Numbered from the stretch's first letter, positions 1-8,349 are shown. The stretch: DNA of 44,565 bases from Olavius sp. associated proteobacterium Delta 1 (GCA_902749685.1 CACVKW010001532.1:1-44565), one strand, 5' to 3'. Notes: a model not told the origin generated them from the sequence alone. Translations and numbers: made by a program.

Positions 1-33
1 AGGTACAACCTGATTTCTAAATCACTAATTTCC

Positions 34-66
34 CGTTTATAACTGCCTGTTTTTATTAAAGGCAGT
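34..66 (+). promoter_or_regulatory. Possible TATA promoter with hairpin
   Basis: A TATA-like GTTTATAAC at 34-42 precedes the first gene. The inverted repeat ACTGCCT / AGGCAGT (about 42-66) can fold into a hairpin with a T-rich loop. Either a promoter for the gene starting at 96 or the end of an upstream transcript; the window edge prevents a decision. Confidence 0.3.
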
Positions 67-95
67 ATTTGATTTTCAAATTATTTTGGACAGCA

Positions 96-1220
96 ATGGG
101 TACAGATATTCTCGCAATCAAACTTCCAGACGGCAGAATTATAGGGAACGCCTCAAGGCTTCCAAGATGCGGAAGCTTTAGGAGAGGTGCAGAAGCGCCC
201 GCTCAACAAGTAATGATGCAGCTCGCAATGCCTATGATCCCTTTTAATGTGTTTGAAGAGGCTGATCTTGACTTGTTCAAGGCCGAGATAGTTGATCAAG
301 GACCGGAAGAGAAACTCTTACTTCCTAAATTGGTATGGAATAAACGCAGAGGTGATCTCAGACCTGTTAGATTGTGGGTGAATATTCGGCAGAAATCAAA
401 GCCAAAAAGCCTGAAAAGAATAAAAAACCTACATTTATCTAAATGGACTTCCTATAGCAGTGAATCTAAAAAAGAAGTGAGGAAACAAGAATGGATTTTC
501 GACAAATTTATATCTAAGAATCTCGAAAAAAGGCATTTCATAGGGGCCATGCTCCTCAAGGTGCAGAACAAATATTTTTTGTTCGATGTTGATAGGAAAG
601 AACTAAAACACTATAGGTTCAACGCCTTCCTCTCAGAACTGCCTAAGCCGTGCAAGACAATAAAAGAAGCCTACGACATGCTAATACCAGACGAGGTGCG
701 GAAGGCAACCAAAAATGGATTGAAGGTTGATAGGCAAGGCGAATGGTTCTTCATACCAACAAAGCTCCCTAAAAAAGTTAAGGCCGATCCGAAATCAAAA
801 ACTCTCGCAGAGAACCCACCTAAAAACAGCAAATATGATCTCCACAATTGGACATCTGCTGGAAGACGACTCGGGAAAAAAGGAATTGATACGGATTTGG
901 AAAATATGCATCCAAAATACAAAACAGGATACCGAAAACGAGTTGCTGCTTATCACAGGGCAGTCACCATGTATGAAAAGGCCCTACAGATTGTCCATAG
1001 AGAGAATCCTAACAAGTATGCCAGAAGAGGTGAATTGCGTGCTGGTGACAACAGGCCTAATTCGGTCAGCAAGTATGTCTCGCTTCCGGAAGGTGTTTTT
1101 GTAAAAGGGGAAGTTACACATTCAGGTAGGGAGCATGAGCCGATAACTCTCAAGACTTGGTGCAGACCTGTTCCGAACACTGCGGTCAACTCATTTACCA
1201 TACAAGGGCAGATAGACTGA
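96..1220 (+). CDS. Conserved hypothetical protein of mobile elements
   Basis: About 374 aa, basic, soluble, no signal peptide or membrane segment. The stretch VDRQGEWFFIP near residue 230 and the C-terminal block GREHEPITLKTWCRPVPNT resemble conserved parts of proteins I associate with plasmids and phages, but I cannot name a function. An in-frame stop at 57-59 limits the gene; TTG at 69 and ATG at 96 are both possible and neither has a good ribosome-binding site. I chose ATG because the protein then begins as a normal beta strand. It opens a plus-strand run of genes that continues to 5347. Confidence 0.6.
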   Translation: MGTDILAIKLPDGRIIGNASRLPRCGSFRRGAEAPAQQVMMQLAMPMIPFNVFEEADLDLFKAEIVDQGPEEKLLLPKLVWNKRRGDLRPVRLWVNIRQKSKPKSLKRIKNLHLSKWTSYSSESKKEVRKQEWIFDKFISKNLEKRHFIGAMLLKVQNKYFLFDVDRKELKHYRFNAFLSELPKPCKTIKEAYDMLIPDEVRKATKNGLKVDRQGEWFFIPTKLPKKVKADPKSKTLAENPPKNSKYDLHNWTSAGRRLGKKGIDTDLENMHPKYKTGYRKRVAAYHRAVTMYEKALQIVHRENPNKYARRGELRAGDNRPNSVSKYVSLPEGVFVKGEVTHSGREHEPITLKTWCRPVPNTAVNSFTIQGQID

Positions 1221-1230
1221 GGCCAATAAA

Positions 1231-1350
1231 GTGAAGCTTAAGCACAGGAACCCTTTCTGCAGGAAATGCCGCATACCGATGCGGAAGAAAGGCGCAGCCA
1301 AAATAGGCGAACCAAGATACAAATGCCCTAAGTGTGGGGATGAGAGATAG
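1231..1350 (+). CDS. Small zinc-ribbon protein
   Basis: 39 aa, GTG start, very basic. Two Cys pairs (FCRKC near residue 10 and KCPKC near 33) form a zinc ribbon. It lies 10 bases after the previous gene and 13 before the next, so it is probably co-transcribed. Such mini zinc ribbons are frequent in archaeal mobile elements; partner unknown. Confidence 0.55.
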   Translation: MKLKHRNPFCRKCRIPMRKKGAAKIGEPRYKCPKCGDER

Positions 1351-1363
1351 AGGTGAAGTTACC

Positions 1364-1564
1364 ATGAGCCATAGTCAACTCGGAAGCGTGCCGGATGCGG
1401 GACAGGCCTCTCTTTTTGATCTTGAAACTCGAAGATGCAGATTGTGGTCAGAGTGCGAATATCATAATTGTACAGGGTGTAAGAATTATCATGATCCCAT
1501 GAAACATCCAAGGCTTGCAAGAGACGAAGTACAATTAGAGCAAGATGCTTTAAAAACTGTGTGA
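1364..1564 (+). CDS. Small Cys-rich protein
   Basis: 66 aa. I chose ATG at 1364 because GAGGTGAAG sits just upstream. It contains a Cys cluster (CRLW..CEYHNCTGCKNY, about residues 22-37) suited to metal binding. No family recognised. Its stop TGA lies within the ribosome-binding region of the radical SAM gene, implying translational coupling. Confidence 0.6.
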   Translation: MSHSQLGSVPDAGQASLFDLETRRCRLWSECEYHNCTGCKNYHDPMKHPRLARDEVQLEQDALKTV

Positions 1565-1574
1565 GGTGATTAAG

Positions 1575-2744
1575 ACGGATGTACTCCTTGTTGAACCGGA
1601 CTATAGACAGGCCAAGAGAACTAAGCATGAAGCAAAGCTGTCTCCTGTAGGGCTGTTCAAACATTATTTCTATCACTCCCAGAAAGGAGACAATGTAAGG
1701 ATCGTCAAAGGCTGCATCCTCATAAACAAAACACCAGACCTGATCAAGATCACGAGCCTGTTCACATATTGGTCGGATGATGTTTTCCAAACAATCAAAT
1801 ATTACAAGACCCTGTTCCCAAAGACCACAATTAAGGTCGGCGGAATCCTCGCATCACTCATCCCCGAAATCGTAAAGAAACAGTTCCCTGAAATCACAAT
1901 CCATCAAGGAATAGACAAAGAAGTTGAACATGTCCCGATTGATTGGGTCGAACTCGGCAAGACCATCCAGATCATACATGCTTCAAGAAGCTGCATCCGG
2001 AACTGCAAGTTCTGTGGTGTTAGAAAGATCGAGCCAGATATCTCATACAAGAATTGGGAACAGGTAAAGGTCGAGATCCAGCTCAATAACATTGTATTTT
2101 TTGATAATAATTTCTTGATGAACCCTCACCACCAGGAGATCCTGGAAGGCATTGCGAACCATAAGGTTAATGGGAAAGTCATACGATGCGAAGCTCAGTC
2201 AGGTTTTGATCCAAGATTGATCACAAGAGAGGACGCAGTCCTTCTAAAGAAGGCCAGGTTCCAGGCAATAAGGATAAGTTGGGACCACGGAATGAATCAG
2301 ATCCCGGACATACGAAAGGCCCTTGGATACCTGCAAAACGCAGGCTTCAATTCAAAGAGTATCGGTGTTTTCATGATCTATAATTGGGATAATCCTTTCG
2401 AGCTCATGGAACAGAAACGCCTTATTTGCAGGGATTGGAACGTGCAGATCTTTGATTGCCGCTACAGGCCACTTGATCAACTATATGACAACTATAATCC
2501 CAGAGCCAAATCACAGACCGATAAGGATTATTACATCCATCCCGGCTGGACAGATGCACAGATCAGGCAATTCAGAAAGAACGTGCGCAAGCAAAACATC
2601 ATGATCCGCTTCAATTTCAGAGACGAACAACAGATGGATGAATGGCTAAGATCAAAAAGAAAGACAGGAAAACTCCTAAACAGGAAACTCACAATCCAGA
2701 CAAACTTGCTCTCAAGACAAACAGGAGAGCAAGTTATGAGGTGA
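1575..2744 (+). CDS. Radical SAM protein, apparent ACG start
   Basis: About 389 aa. The CxxxCxxC cluster (SCIRNCKFC, Cys about 140/144/147) is the 4Fe-4S site of radical SAM enzymes, which cleave S-adenosylmethionine to start radical chemistry. The N-terminal 110 residues, starting DVLLVEPDY, look like the B12-binding-type domain common in this superfamily, so a large substrate or methyl transfer is possible; the real substrate is unknown. GAGGTGAT at 1563-1570 is followed by four bases and then ACG at 1575. The only standard in-frame alternative, GTG at 1566, lies inside that Shine-Dalgarno. Family assignment is sure; start and substrate are inferred. Confidence 0.85.
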   Translation, partial: TDVLLVEPDYRQAKRTKHEAKLSPVGLFKHYFYHSQKGDNVRIVKGCILINKTPDLIKITSLFTYWSDDVFQTIKYYKTLFPKTTIKVGGILASLIPEIVKKQFPEITIHQGIDKEVEHVPIDWVELGKTIQIIHASRSCIRNCKFCGVRKIEPDISYKNWEQVKVEIQLNNIVFFDNNFLMNPHHQEILEGIANHKVNGKVIRCEAQSGFDPRLITREDAVLLKKARFQAIRISWDHGMNQIPDIRKALGYLQNAGFNSKSIGVFMIYNWDNPFELMEQKRLICRDWNVQIFDCRYRPLDQLYDNYNPRAKSQTDKDYYIHPGWTDAQIRQFRKNVRKQNIMIRFNFRDEQQMDEWLRSKRKTGKLLNRKLTIQTNLLSRQTGEQVMR

Positions 2745-2748
2745 GATT

Positions 2749-3306
2749 ATGGGAGACATGCAACTAACTGATTTCGAACCTGAAAAGATACAGGCTCGTG
2801 AAACTGAGAAAGCTGAAGATCAAAAAATCATGGATCTTCTCGGCAGGTTCACTGCTCAGATGCTCATGGCAGCCCTAAGAAACGATGGACACCCTAAACC
2901 TGAATGGGGAGACGGTGAAACCTGGCGTTTCTATTACCTTGATGAGTGCAGACGCAGGGGGCTACGGATTCTGGACCAATTAGGTTGGCCCACAGATGAT
3001 GGCTCCGAATATGTCAATATCTACACCGGAAGTGTACAGACGCTTTGGGAAGTCGCAACAACAAGAGGCTATTTTGCAGACAGGCACACGATTGCTGATC
3101 AAGTATGGTCAGTGATCGAACACTGGGAACCATACAATAAAGACAAGAGAAATATATACTTAATCAAATATCTAAAAGAAAAAATTGAAGGCCTTAGAGA
3201 AATCAAAGCAAGAGGGAAATTGGATGCATATAACAAAAATGAAGTTAAGCGAATTCCAGAATATGAAAAAATGATCGAGGAAGAAAGATTAAAGGCGGTG
3301 ATGTAA
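2749..3306 (+). CDS. Hypothetical protein
   Basis: 185 aa, ATG with GAGGTGAG three bases upstream, beginning 4 bases after the radical SAM stop. Acidic N-terminus, a helical middle with aromatic residues (ETWRFYYLDECRRRG about 62-76), and a charged helical C-terminus. No recognised motif, signal peptide or membrane segment. Operon position suggests co-expression with the radical SAM enzyme and the following HTH protein. Confidence 0.6.
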   Translation: MGDMQLTDFEPEKIQARETEKAEDQKIMDLLGRFTAQMLMAALRNDGHPKPEWGDGETWRFYYLDECRRRGLRILDQLGWPTDDGSEYVNIYTGSVQTLWEVATTRGYFADRHTIADQVWSVIEHWEPYNKDKRNIYLIKYLKEKIEGLREIKARGKLDAYNKNEVKRIPEYEKMIEEERLKAVM

Positions 3307-4224
3307 ATCGGTAGACGTAGGCAAAACAGGTTTTCTACCCACTCTGTAGAAGGCAGACTGTTTATCCGAATGTGGAATTCTGCCGACAGGGATGGAATCC
3401 AACAAAAAATTGCTAATCATTTTTGCATCAGCGTTCCGACTGTATACAGGATAAGAAAGCAGCTTCATTTATCTGACCTTCACGACGCCAAGAAACACCC
3501 AGGAAAGAAGAAGCTATTTAAGCGGATAAGACGTTTATATATTACTAAAGAAAGAAGCACGCTCCAGATAGCCAAGATTGTCAGAATGTGTGATGAGAAT
3601 GTCCGGAAGATTCTATTAAAACAGGGCGTTAACTTAGGACCTCAGCACGTCACTAATCCTGCATACTTCAAGACTAAAAGTTCTCTTACTCCTACCAAAC
3701 TCCTTAAGGAAATTAAGAGTCTTTATGTCGATGAAAAGCTGCCTGCAAGCCATATTGCTAAGCGTCTCGGGATAGATCAGGGAACTGTCAGGAATAAGCT
3801 TAGAGCCATTGGAATTCCTATTGTGGTACGCAAGGTAATGCGGAGCCAGATTGTGGTTGCTCCTAATTACAACATCAAGGGCATCTATCTCGGGACGTCT
3901 GAGCCTTTCTCTGTGATTTGCATACCTGGAAGAACTGTCACTCATAAAGGCAGGGGGCTTGAGAATCGGGCCAAGGCTAATTGTCGGTGGTGCAATTCTG
4001 AGTTCACTCAGTACATCGATAAAGGGCCTCGAACACAACTGTATTGCGGGGCGGGCTGTTCAAACAGGGCTAAGGATTATCGGCGTATGTTGCGCGGAAC
4101 TCGTGTCAGCAAGACCAGGCTTCGGTCTATGGATGAGGATCTTGTGAACACCTGGGGGGATGAATATGAAGATGCAAAAAAGAGGATTCTTTCTGTGAAT
4201 CCTATAACAAGAAAGAATCCTTAA
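3307..4224 (+). CDS. HTH protein with zinc finger, apparent ATC start
   Basis: About 305 aa. It holds three helix-turn-helix-like units: residues about 14-55 (IQQKIANHFCISVPTVYRIR), about 70-100, and about 125-155 (ASHIAKRLGIDQGTVRNKL), then a Cys-rich finger (CRWC...YCGAGC). This suits sequence-specific DNA binding, for example a regulator or a packaging/recombination protein. The first ATG (3370) would remove the first helix of the first HTH and has no ribosome-binding site. GGCGGTGAT at 3294-3302, then four bases, then ATC at 3307 fits; the codon before it is TAA, and no ATG, GTG or TTG occurs between 3307 and 3370. Confidence 0.75.
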   Translation: MGRRRQNRFSTHSVEGRLFIRMWNSADRDGIQQKIANHFCISVPTVYRIRKQLHLSDLHDAKKHPGKKKLFKRIRRLYITKERSTLQIAKIVRMCDENVRKILLKQGVNLGPQHVTNPAYFKTKSSLTPTKLLKEIKSLYVDEKLPASHIAKRLGIDQGTVRNKLRAIGIPIVVRKVMRSQIVVAPNYNIKGIYLGTSEPFSVICIPGRTVTHKGRGLENRAKANCRWCNSEFTQYIDKGPRTQLYCGAGCSNRAKDYRRMLRGTRVSKTRLRSMDEDLVNTWGDEYEDAKKRILSVNPITRKNP

Positions 4225-4239
4225 AGGAAGGTGATATAA

Positions 4240-4398
4240 ATGAAAAAATATAAGATACCGTTTTCGAAAACGGTTCATGGATATTTTGAAGTGGAATCAG
4301 AAAAAGATGATCCTAAAGATATTGATTTAGGAGATGCAAACGAATTCGAAAATAAATCTGACTATGATTGCGATTGGGAGAATGTGGAAGTGATTTAA
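4240..4398 (+). CDS. Small acidic protein
   Basis: 52 aa, strongly acidic after a basic N-terminus (MKKYKIPFSKTVHGYFEVES). GGTGAT four bases before the ATG gives a firm start. It resembles small ancillary phage or plasmid proteins with one beta hairpin; no function can be assigned. The stop TAA directly abuts the next ATG. Confidence 0.55.
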   Translation: MKKYKIPFSKTVHGYFEVESEKDDPKDIDLGDANEFENKSDYDCDWENVEVI

Positions 4399-4608
4399 AT
4401 GGGACCAATTTCAATAAATCCACCTCCTAAAAAAAGCACATGTCTATGCTGTGGGAAAAAAGAGAGGCTCAGAAAAACATATAGGCAAACAGATCCTTTA
4501 GGTGGAGTCAGTGCAAGTTGGGAATGTAAAAACTGTATCAACCTGGATTACAAAGGATACCTGAAAATAAAAAATCGGAAGGGTGATTTAAACGTATGCG
4601 AATCCTGA
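4399..4608 (+). CDS. Small zinc-ribbon protein
   Basis: 69 aa. Cys pairs CLCC (about 15-18) and CKNC (about 43-46) form a zinc ribbon. The ribosome-binding site AGTGAT is inside the previous gene, four bases before this ATG, so translation is coupled. The 3' end overlaps the next gene by 17 bases if that gene starts at ACG 4592. Confidence 0.6.
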   Translation: MGPISINPPPKKSTCLCCGKKERLRKTYRQTDPLGGVSASWECKNCINLDYKGYLKIKNRKGDLNVCES

Positions 4609-5347
4609 GCTCAAAAAAGCTTATCAGTCAATGTTCGATGTGCTGTACCGCAAGACACACGAATACAGCGACGCATACGAGAAATTACTGGAGTTCCTTG
4701 TTGCTGACCATCTGCCTGTGATGATCCCTCAGTTCGAGGGCAAACTCGAATGGCTCCTTTCTGACGAGGATATATGGGGGAAGCTCGTAGGGATCTACAA
4801 ACAGCATTTCGACGCAATCCACGCCGACAGATACGATTATCTCGGAGACATGTACGTTGATATGCAAGGAAGGTTCTCGCAGAGCATCAAGGGACAGTTT
4901 CTGACACCTCAGAACGTTACTGAGATGATGGCAAAGATGGTCATGGGTGACGGTAACAAGCCTCTTAATGTGCTCGACCCTTGCGTCGGGACCGGCAGGA
5001 TGCTGATTTCCGCAAGCAATTATGCCCCTAAAGGAAGCGTGTTCTACGGAATCGATATCGACAACCGAGCTATAAGGACTGCGTTCACGAACGCATGCAT
5101 ACACAAAGTCAGCATGCGACTGCTATGCGCGAACAGCCTAACTCAAGCCACAGATCCTCGGTCTGAGGCTGGAAGGCATAACTGGCAATACGCTAACCAC
5201 TGGCAGAGCCACTACGGAGAGCTCAAATCAATCGTTGACGAGTTCAACGAGCTGAAGGCACAGAAGGTCGTGCCTAAAAAGATGGGGCTGAAAGAATACA
5301 AACACAGGAAGGCAGAACAGATGAGCCTATTCGACTATTCTAATTGA
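4592..5347 (+). CDS. N6-adenine methylase-like protein, apparent ACG start
   Basis: About 251 aa. Motif I of SAM-dependent DNA methylases is clear (LDPCVGTGRMLISA) with the acidic GIDID after the next strand, preceded by a helical segment and GQFLTPQNV, as in HsdM-type N6-adenine methylases. The expected catalytic NPPY/NPPF is absent; the region after CANSLTQ runs directly into a short C-terminus, so activity is doubtful. GGGTGAT at 4581-4587 is followed by four bases and ACG, with TAA just before ACG. ATG at 4631 is the standard alternative but has no ribosome-binding site. Confidence 0.75.
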   Translation, partial: TYANPELKKAYQSMFDVLYRKTHEYSDAYEKLLEFLVADHLPVMIPQFEGKLEWLLSDEDIWGKLVGIYKQHFDAIHADRYDYLGDMYVDMQGRFSQSIKGQFLTPQNVTEMMAKMVMGDGNKPLNVLDPCVGTGRMLISASNYAPKGSVFYGIDIDNRAIRTAFTNACIHKVSMRLLCANSLTQATDPRSEAGRHNWQYANHWQSHYGELKSIVDEFNELKAQKVVPKKMGLKEYKHRKAEQMSLFDYSN

Positions 5348-5373
5348 TATTTCAGTTGCTTAGCGATACAAAT

Positions 5374-5405
5374 CTTGATTTTTCAAGGAGGATATGGTTA
5401 TAAAA
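5374..5405 (+). promoter_or_regulatory. Possible promoter before the TPR gene pair
   Basis: TTGATT and, 18 bases on, TATAAA could be a sigma70 -35/-10 pair; the same TATAAAAC could act as an archaeal TATA box. It lies about 70-100 bases before the signal-peptide TPR gene at 5477. The sequence cannot choose between the two readings. Confidence 0.35.
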
Positions 5406-5476
5406 CATTAAAATATTAGCGCATTTTGTTCCCCATCCAATATTACAAAGCTTAAAAAGACTAAAAGAGAGGACAT

Positions 5477-6229
5477 ATGAAATATCCAAGAATTCTTCTT
5501 TTTATAGCTGTATTGACCACAGAAATAGCTTTCCTCTCCAGCTATGCGATGGCTGAGACAACTGTGTATAGCACTTGGAAGAACGGAAAGCTGGCTAACA
5601 CAACCTATGTGAACACTGTTCCTACTTATGAGGCTGATAAGGATCTTAAAGGCAAGAGCTTTCAGGACTTGATGGTTGAGGGTTTTGAGGCGTATGAGAA
5701 TAATGCTCATAAACATGCATGGAGATTGTTTTCTTATGCCAGCAAGCAAAGGCCAGGCAATGTTGAGTCTAACGTCTGGCATGCGAAGTCCGAGTACCAA
5801 CATCTTTTGCACCGAGATGGTGAATCGAGAGCGAAGAAAGAGGCGTTGATCACTGTCAATAATTACTTGAGAGACAAGCCTAAGAATTATGTTCTTGAGT
5901 CCTTGAAGAGAAGGATTGAGCGGGGTTTGAATCCTGATAGTTTCAGTATGGAAGCTATGCAGTTCGTTCTTGATGCAAGAAAAGCTTATGGTAAAAAGGA
6001 TTACAAAACTTCAAGTGCACTTTATGCGAAATCAGTTGAGATAGATCCCCATAACGCAGTTGCATGGGATAGCTATGCCGCTGCTTTCTATCGTAGCTTA
6101 ACTGGCTCTAAAGAAGAAAGAAGGAGAGCAACATTACCAATCCTTGAAAAAGGATATAGTTTCAATCCTGACCATGATAAGTTAAAAAGGAATATTGATA
6201 GAACCAAAACAAGATTAAGCACAAAATAA
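5477..6229 (+). CDS. Secreted TPR-repeat protein
   Basis: 250 aa with a Sec signal peptide of bacterial type (MKYPRILLFIAVLTTEIAFL, cleavage near AMA-ET about residue 27). The mature start YSTWKNGKLANTTYVNT recurs in the next gene. The rest is helical, with TPR-like units around residues 70-105 and 160-235 (AYGKKDYKTSSALYAKSVEIDPHNAVAW). TPRs scaffold protein complexes, so this is a periplasmic or surface-exposed adaptor. AGAGAGG precedes the ATG. It is the shorter member of a tandem duplicate pair. Confidence 0.7.
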   Translation: MKYPRILLFIAVLTTEIAFLSSYAMAETTVYSTWKNGKLANTTYVNTVPTYEADKDLKGKSFQDLMVEGFEAYENNAHKHAWRLFSYASKQRPGNVESNVWHAKSEYQHLLHRDGESRAKKEALITVNNYLRDKPKNYVLESLKRRIERGLNPDSFSMEAMQFVLDARKAYGKKDYKTSSALYAKSVEIDPHNAVAWDSYAAAFYRSLTGSKEERRRATLPILEKGYSFNPDHDKLKRNIDRTKTRLSTK

Positions 6230-6252
6230 TTATAGAGCCAAATGAGGGCCAT

Positions 6253-7371
6253 ATGACACACCACAAAATCGTTCTGGCAGTAGCCCTATTGTTTATAATC
6301 CCGATCACCTCTATGGCAGGAACAATTGATGTCATGATCAAGGGAAGGGACGACGGCATCAAAACAAATAAGCAGCAGGACTACAAAGAAGCCCTCATGA
6401 ACGCGAAGCTTGAAGCGATTGAGCGTGCTGGTGTCAAGATATCGTCCATGACCAAAATCGTTAATTTTGAGGCCAAGTACGATGTTGTCAGGAGCAAGGC
6501 CGAAGCCGTCTTGCTGCCTGGATTCACTGTTATGGATATTGGGTATCAGTCAGATGGTACGTATCTTGTGGTTCTTTCAGGAAAGGTCAGATCAGGAAAA
6601 GCAGCTAATCCAAAAGTAAATATTCCGCAGACGCTTTATCAAAAGTGGAAGGCTGGCAAGCTCACCTACCAAACATCGCAGAACACTGGAGGGAATCCTG
6701 GCAACTCTGGTGGCACGACTGAGTATACTACTTGGAAGAACGGTAAAAAAGTCAACACCACTTATGTTAACACTACTCAGAACTATGTGTCTAACAGGGA
6801 TCTCCAAGGAAAGAGCTTCGATCAACTTATGTTTGAAGCCTTTGAGGCATATGAGAATGAGGCTTATGCTTATGCTGAAAGAGTTTTTTCTCATGCCAGC
6901 AGGAGCCGCCCAGGTAATGTTGAGGCAAATGTTTGGAGTGTAAAGTCCGAGTACCAGAATATTCTAAAAAGTAGAGGAGAAGCAGATGCTAAGCAAGAGG
7001 CCTTAAGTTCTTTAGGAAATTATGTAAGAAGTAAGCCCAATAATCATGTCCTCAAGGAACTTGAGGAGAGGATACAGAAAGACGTCAATCCCGATTCATT
7101 CAGTGTTGAAGCTTATCGGCTGTTTGAAGAAGGGGTTGCTGCATACCGGAAGCGCGATTACTCAAACGCAAGGACTATTCTTGAGCAATCTTTGAAAGCA
7201 GATCCATATAATGTTGATGCTTGGATTAGATTAGGCGTCACAGCGTACAAGTCAACTGAAGGTGACAAAAAAACAAGACAACAGGCTAAACTAAAGATAT
7301 ATGAACAAGGATTATCCTATAATCCAAATAGTGATAATCTTCTAAAAAGAATTGAAGCACTAAAGAATTAA
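6253..7371 (+). CDS. Secreted TPR protein with extra N-terminal domain
   Basis: 372 aa, signal peptide ending near SMA-GT (about residue 23). Residues 24-115 form an added domain (EALMNAKLEAIERAGVKISS ... GTYLVVLSGKVR) of a kind seen in bacterial envelope proteins. After a Gly/Asn/Ser linker near residue 150, the region YTTWKNGKKVNTTYVNT to the C-terminus repeats the whole mature part of the preceding protein, including the TPR segments. GAGGGC precedes the ATG. Tandem duplication followed by domain gain or loss is the simplest history. Function unknown, probably envelope-associated scaffolding. Confidence 0.7.
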   Translation: MTHHKIVLAVALLFIIPITSMAGTIDVMIKGRDDGIKTNKQQDYKEALMNAKLEAIERAGVKISSMTKIVNFEAKYDVVRSKAEAVLLPGFTVMDIGYQSDGTYLVVLSGKVRSGKAANPKVNIPQTLYQKWKAGKLTYQTSQNTGGNPGNSGGTTEYTTWKNGKKVNTTYVNTTQNYVSNRDLQGKSFDQLMFEAFEAYENEAYAYAERVFSHASRSRPGNVEANVWSVKSEYQNILKSRGEADAKQEALSSLGNYVRSKPNNHVLKELEERIQKDVNPDSFSVEAYRLFEEGVAAYRKRDYSNARTILEQSLKADPYNVDAWIRLGVTAYKSTEGDKKTRQQAKLKIYEQGLSYNPNSDNLLKRIEALKN

Positions 7372-7477
7372 CAAATGTATAGCACACCATCTCTATCGTC
7401 ACAATTCTGTAATATTGAGCCCATGTACCAATAGGATTTTTCTCGGCGGGCTCACCAAGTTCAGATTAAGTGCCCAA

Positions 7478-7672
7478 TTAACCTCCTTTCTTCATTTCGT
7501 CGATGTTGTCACTGATTTTCTTGAAACATCTTTCACACAAATCCAGGTCAATCTCAGCGTTACCAGTCTTGCCTGCCTCCTGGTAAGCATCGACCTTAAT
7601 TATTTCGATACCGAAAGTATCATCTTTATCCTCAAAGCGTTCTTCACAAACATCACATATACGCACCAACAT
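7478..7672 (-). CDS. Small zinc-ribbon protein
   Basis: 64 aa. I chose the ATG at 7672 because GAGGGGGG lies just upstream; the longer reading from 7711 lacks one. Two Cys pairs, CDVC (about 6-9) and CERC (about 46-49), bracket an acidic middle, typical of a zinc-ribbon or DksA/RING-like mini protein. It has its own sigma70-type promoter at 7712-7739 and is divergent from the lipoprotein gene at 7793. Confidence 0.6.
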   Translation of the reverse strand: MLVRICDVCEERFEDKDDTFGIEIIKVDAYQEAGKTGNAEIDLDLCERCFKKISDNIDEMKKGG

Positions 7673-7711
7673 TTCTCGGTCCCCCCTCTTTATTTTTTTA
7701 AGCCTATGCAT

Positions 7712-7739
7712 ATATTAGGCGCATTGGCAACAATGTCAA
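7712..7739 (-). promoter_or_regulatory. Sigma70-type promoter
   Basis: On the minus strand a perfect TTGACA (7739-7734), a 16-base spacer and TAATAT (7717-7712) lie about 40 bases before the start of the zinc-ribbon gene at 7672. This is a bacterial promoter signature. Confidence 0.6.
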
Positions 7740-7749
7740 TAAAAACAAG

Positions 7750-7771
7750 AAGTTAAGTTTAAACTCAACTT
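7750..7771 (+). promoter_or_regulatory. GTTTAAACTCAA palindrome (copy 1)
   Basis: A near-perfect 22-base palindrome whose core GTTAAGTTTAAACTCAAC is identical to the site at 32882-32899. It ends 21 bases before the lipoprotein start, where a bound protein would overlap the likely transcription start. Probable operator or activator site. Confidence 0.6.
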
Positions 7772-7792
7772 TTCACAAAGGGAGGGAGACTC

Positions 7793-8326
7793 ATGCGGAA
7801 AACCATCATTATTCTCAGTACATTGCTTGTTGCAGCCTGCAGCACGATTTTTATTGATCCGGACGATCCGGACACCCACATCATCAAAGGAGTGCCCCAC
7901 GTCCAACAAGGCCGTAATCAGTGCGGGCCAGCATGCCTCACAATGGTCCTCAATTATTACGGAGTCAAAGTAGGACTTAACACGGTTGATAAGGAAGCCA
8001 GGGAGGGAAGGAGGGGAACTCCATTGAAAGACATGGTGGGTTATCCGTTTGGCCACGGATTGTTCGCAAAGCAATGGTACAGCAAGGATATTGACCACAT
8101 TAAGGGCTTCCTGGACCAGGACATGCCTGTGATAGCGCGTGTATTGAGCAGGACAAGGCCTAATAAGGCGTGTCACTACATTGTTCTGGTGGGGTACACA
8201 AAGAACGGATTCATAGCCAATGACCCTTATGAGGGTAGGAGCTACAGGTCCTTCAAGGGTTTTAACAAGATGTGGGAGGAGATCTATTGCGGAGATATTA
8301 TGGTCATTTCGACCAAAAGGCTGTGA
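7793..8326 (+). CDS. C39-like cysteine peptidase lipoprotein
   Basis: 177 aa. N-terminal hydrophobic stretch with lipobox LVAAC (lipid-attached Cys about 16). The papain-like C39 signature is complete: QCGPACLTMVLNYYG (nucleophile Cys about 44), HYIVLVGY (His about 128) and NDPYEG (Asn/Asp about 143-144). Such proteins cleave Gly-Gly-type leader peptides or other peptides; as a stand-alone lipoprotein it would act in the bacterial envelope. GGGAGGGAG precedes the ATG. Controlled by the palindrome at 7750. Confidence 0.8.
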   Translation: MRKTIIILSTLLVAACSTIFIDPDDPDTHIIKGVPHVQQGRNQCGPACLTMVLNYYGVKVGLNTVDKEAREGRRGTPLKDMVGYPFGHGLFAKQWYSKDIDHIKGFLDQDMPVIARVLSRTRPNKACHYIVLVGYTKNGFIANDPYEGRSYRSFKGFNKMWEEIYCGDIMVISTKRL

Positions 8327-8349
8327 TAAGCCTCGTACCATCCAGATTT

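Noticed and set aside
7756..7763. GTTTAAAC read as an archaeal TATA box
   Set aside because: A start 25 bases downstream would fall within or after the ribosome-binding site, leaving no usable leader; operator reading is better.
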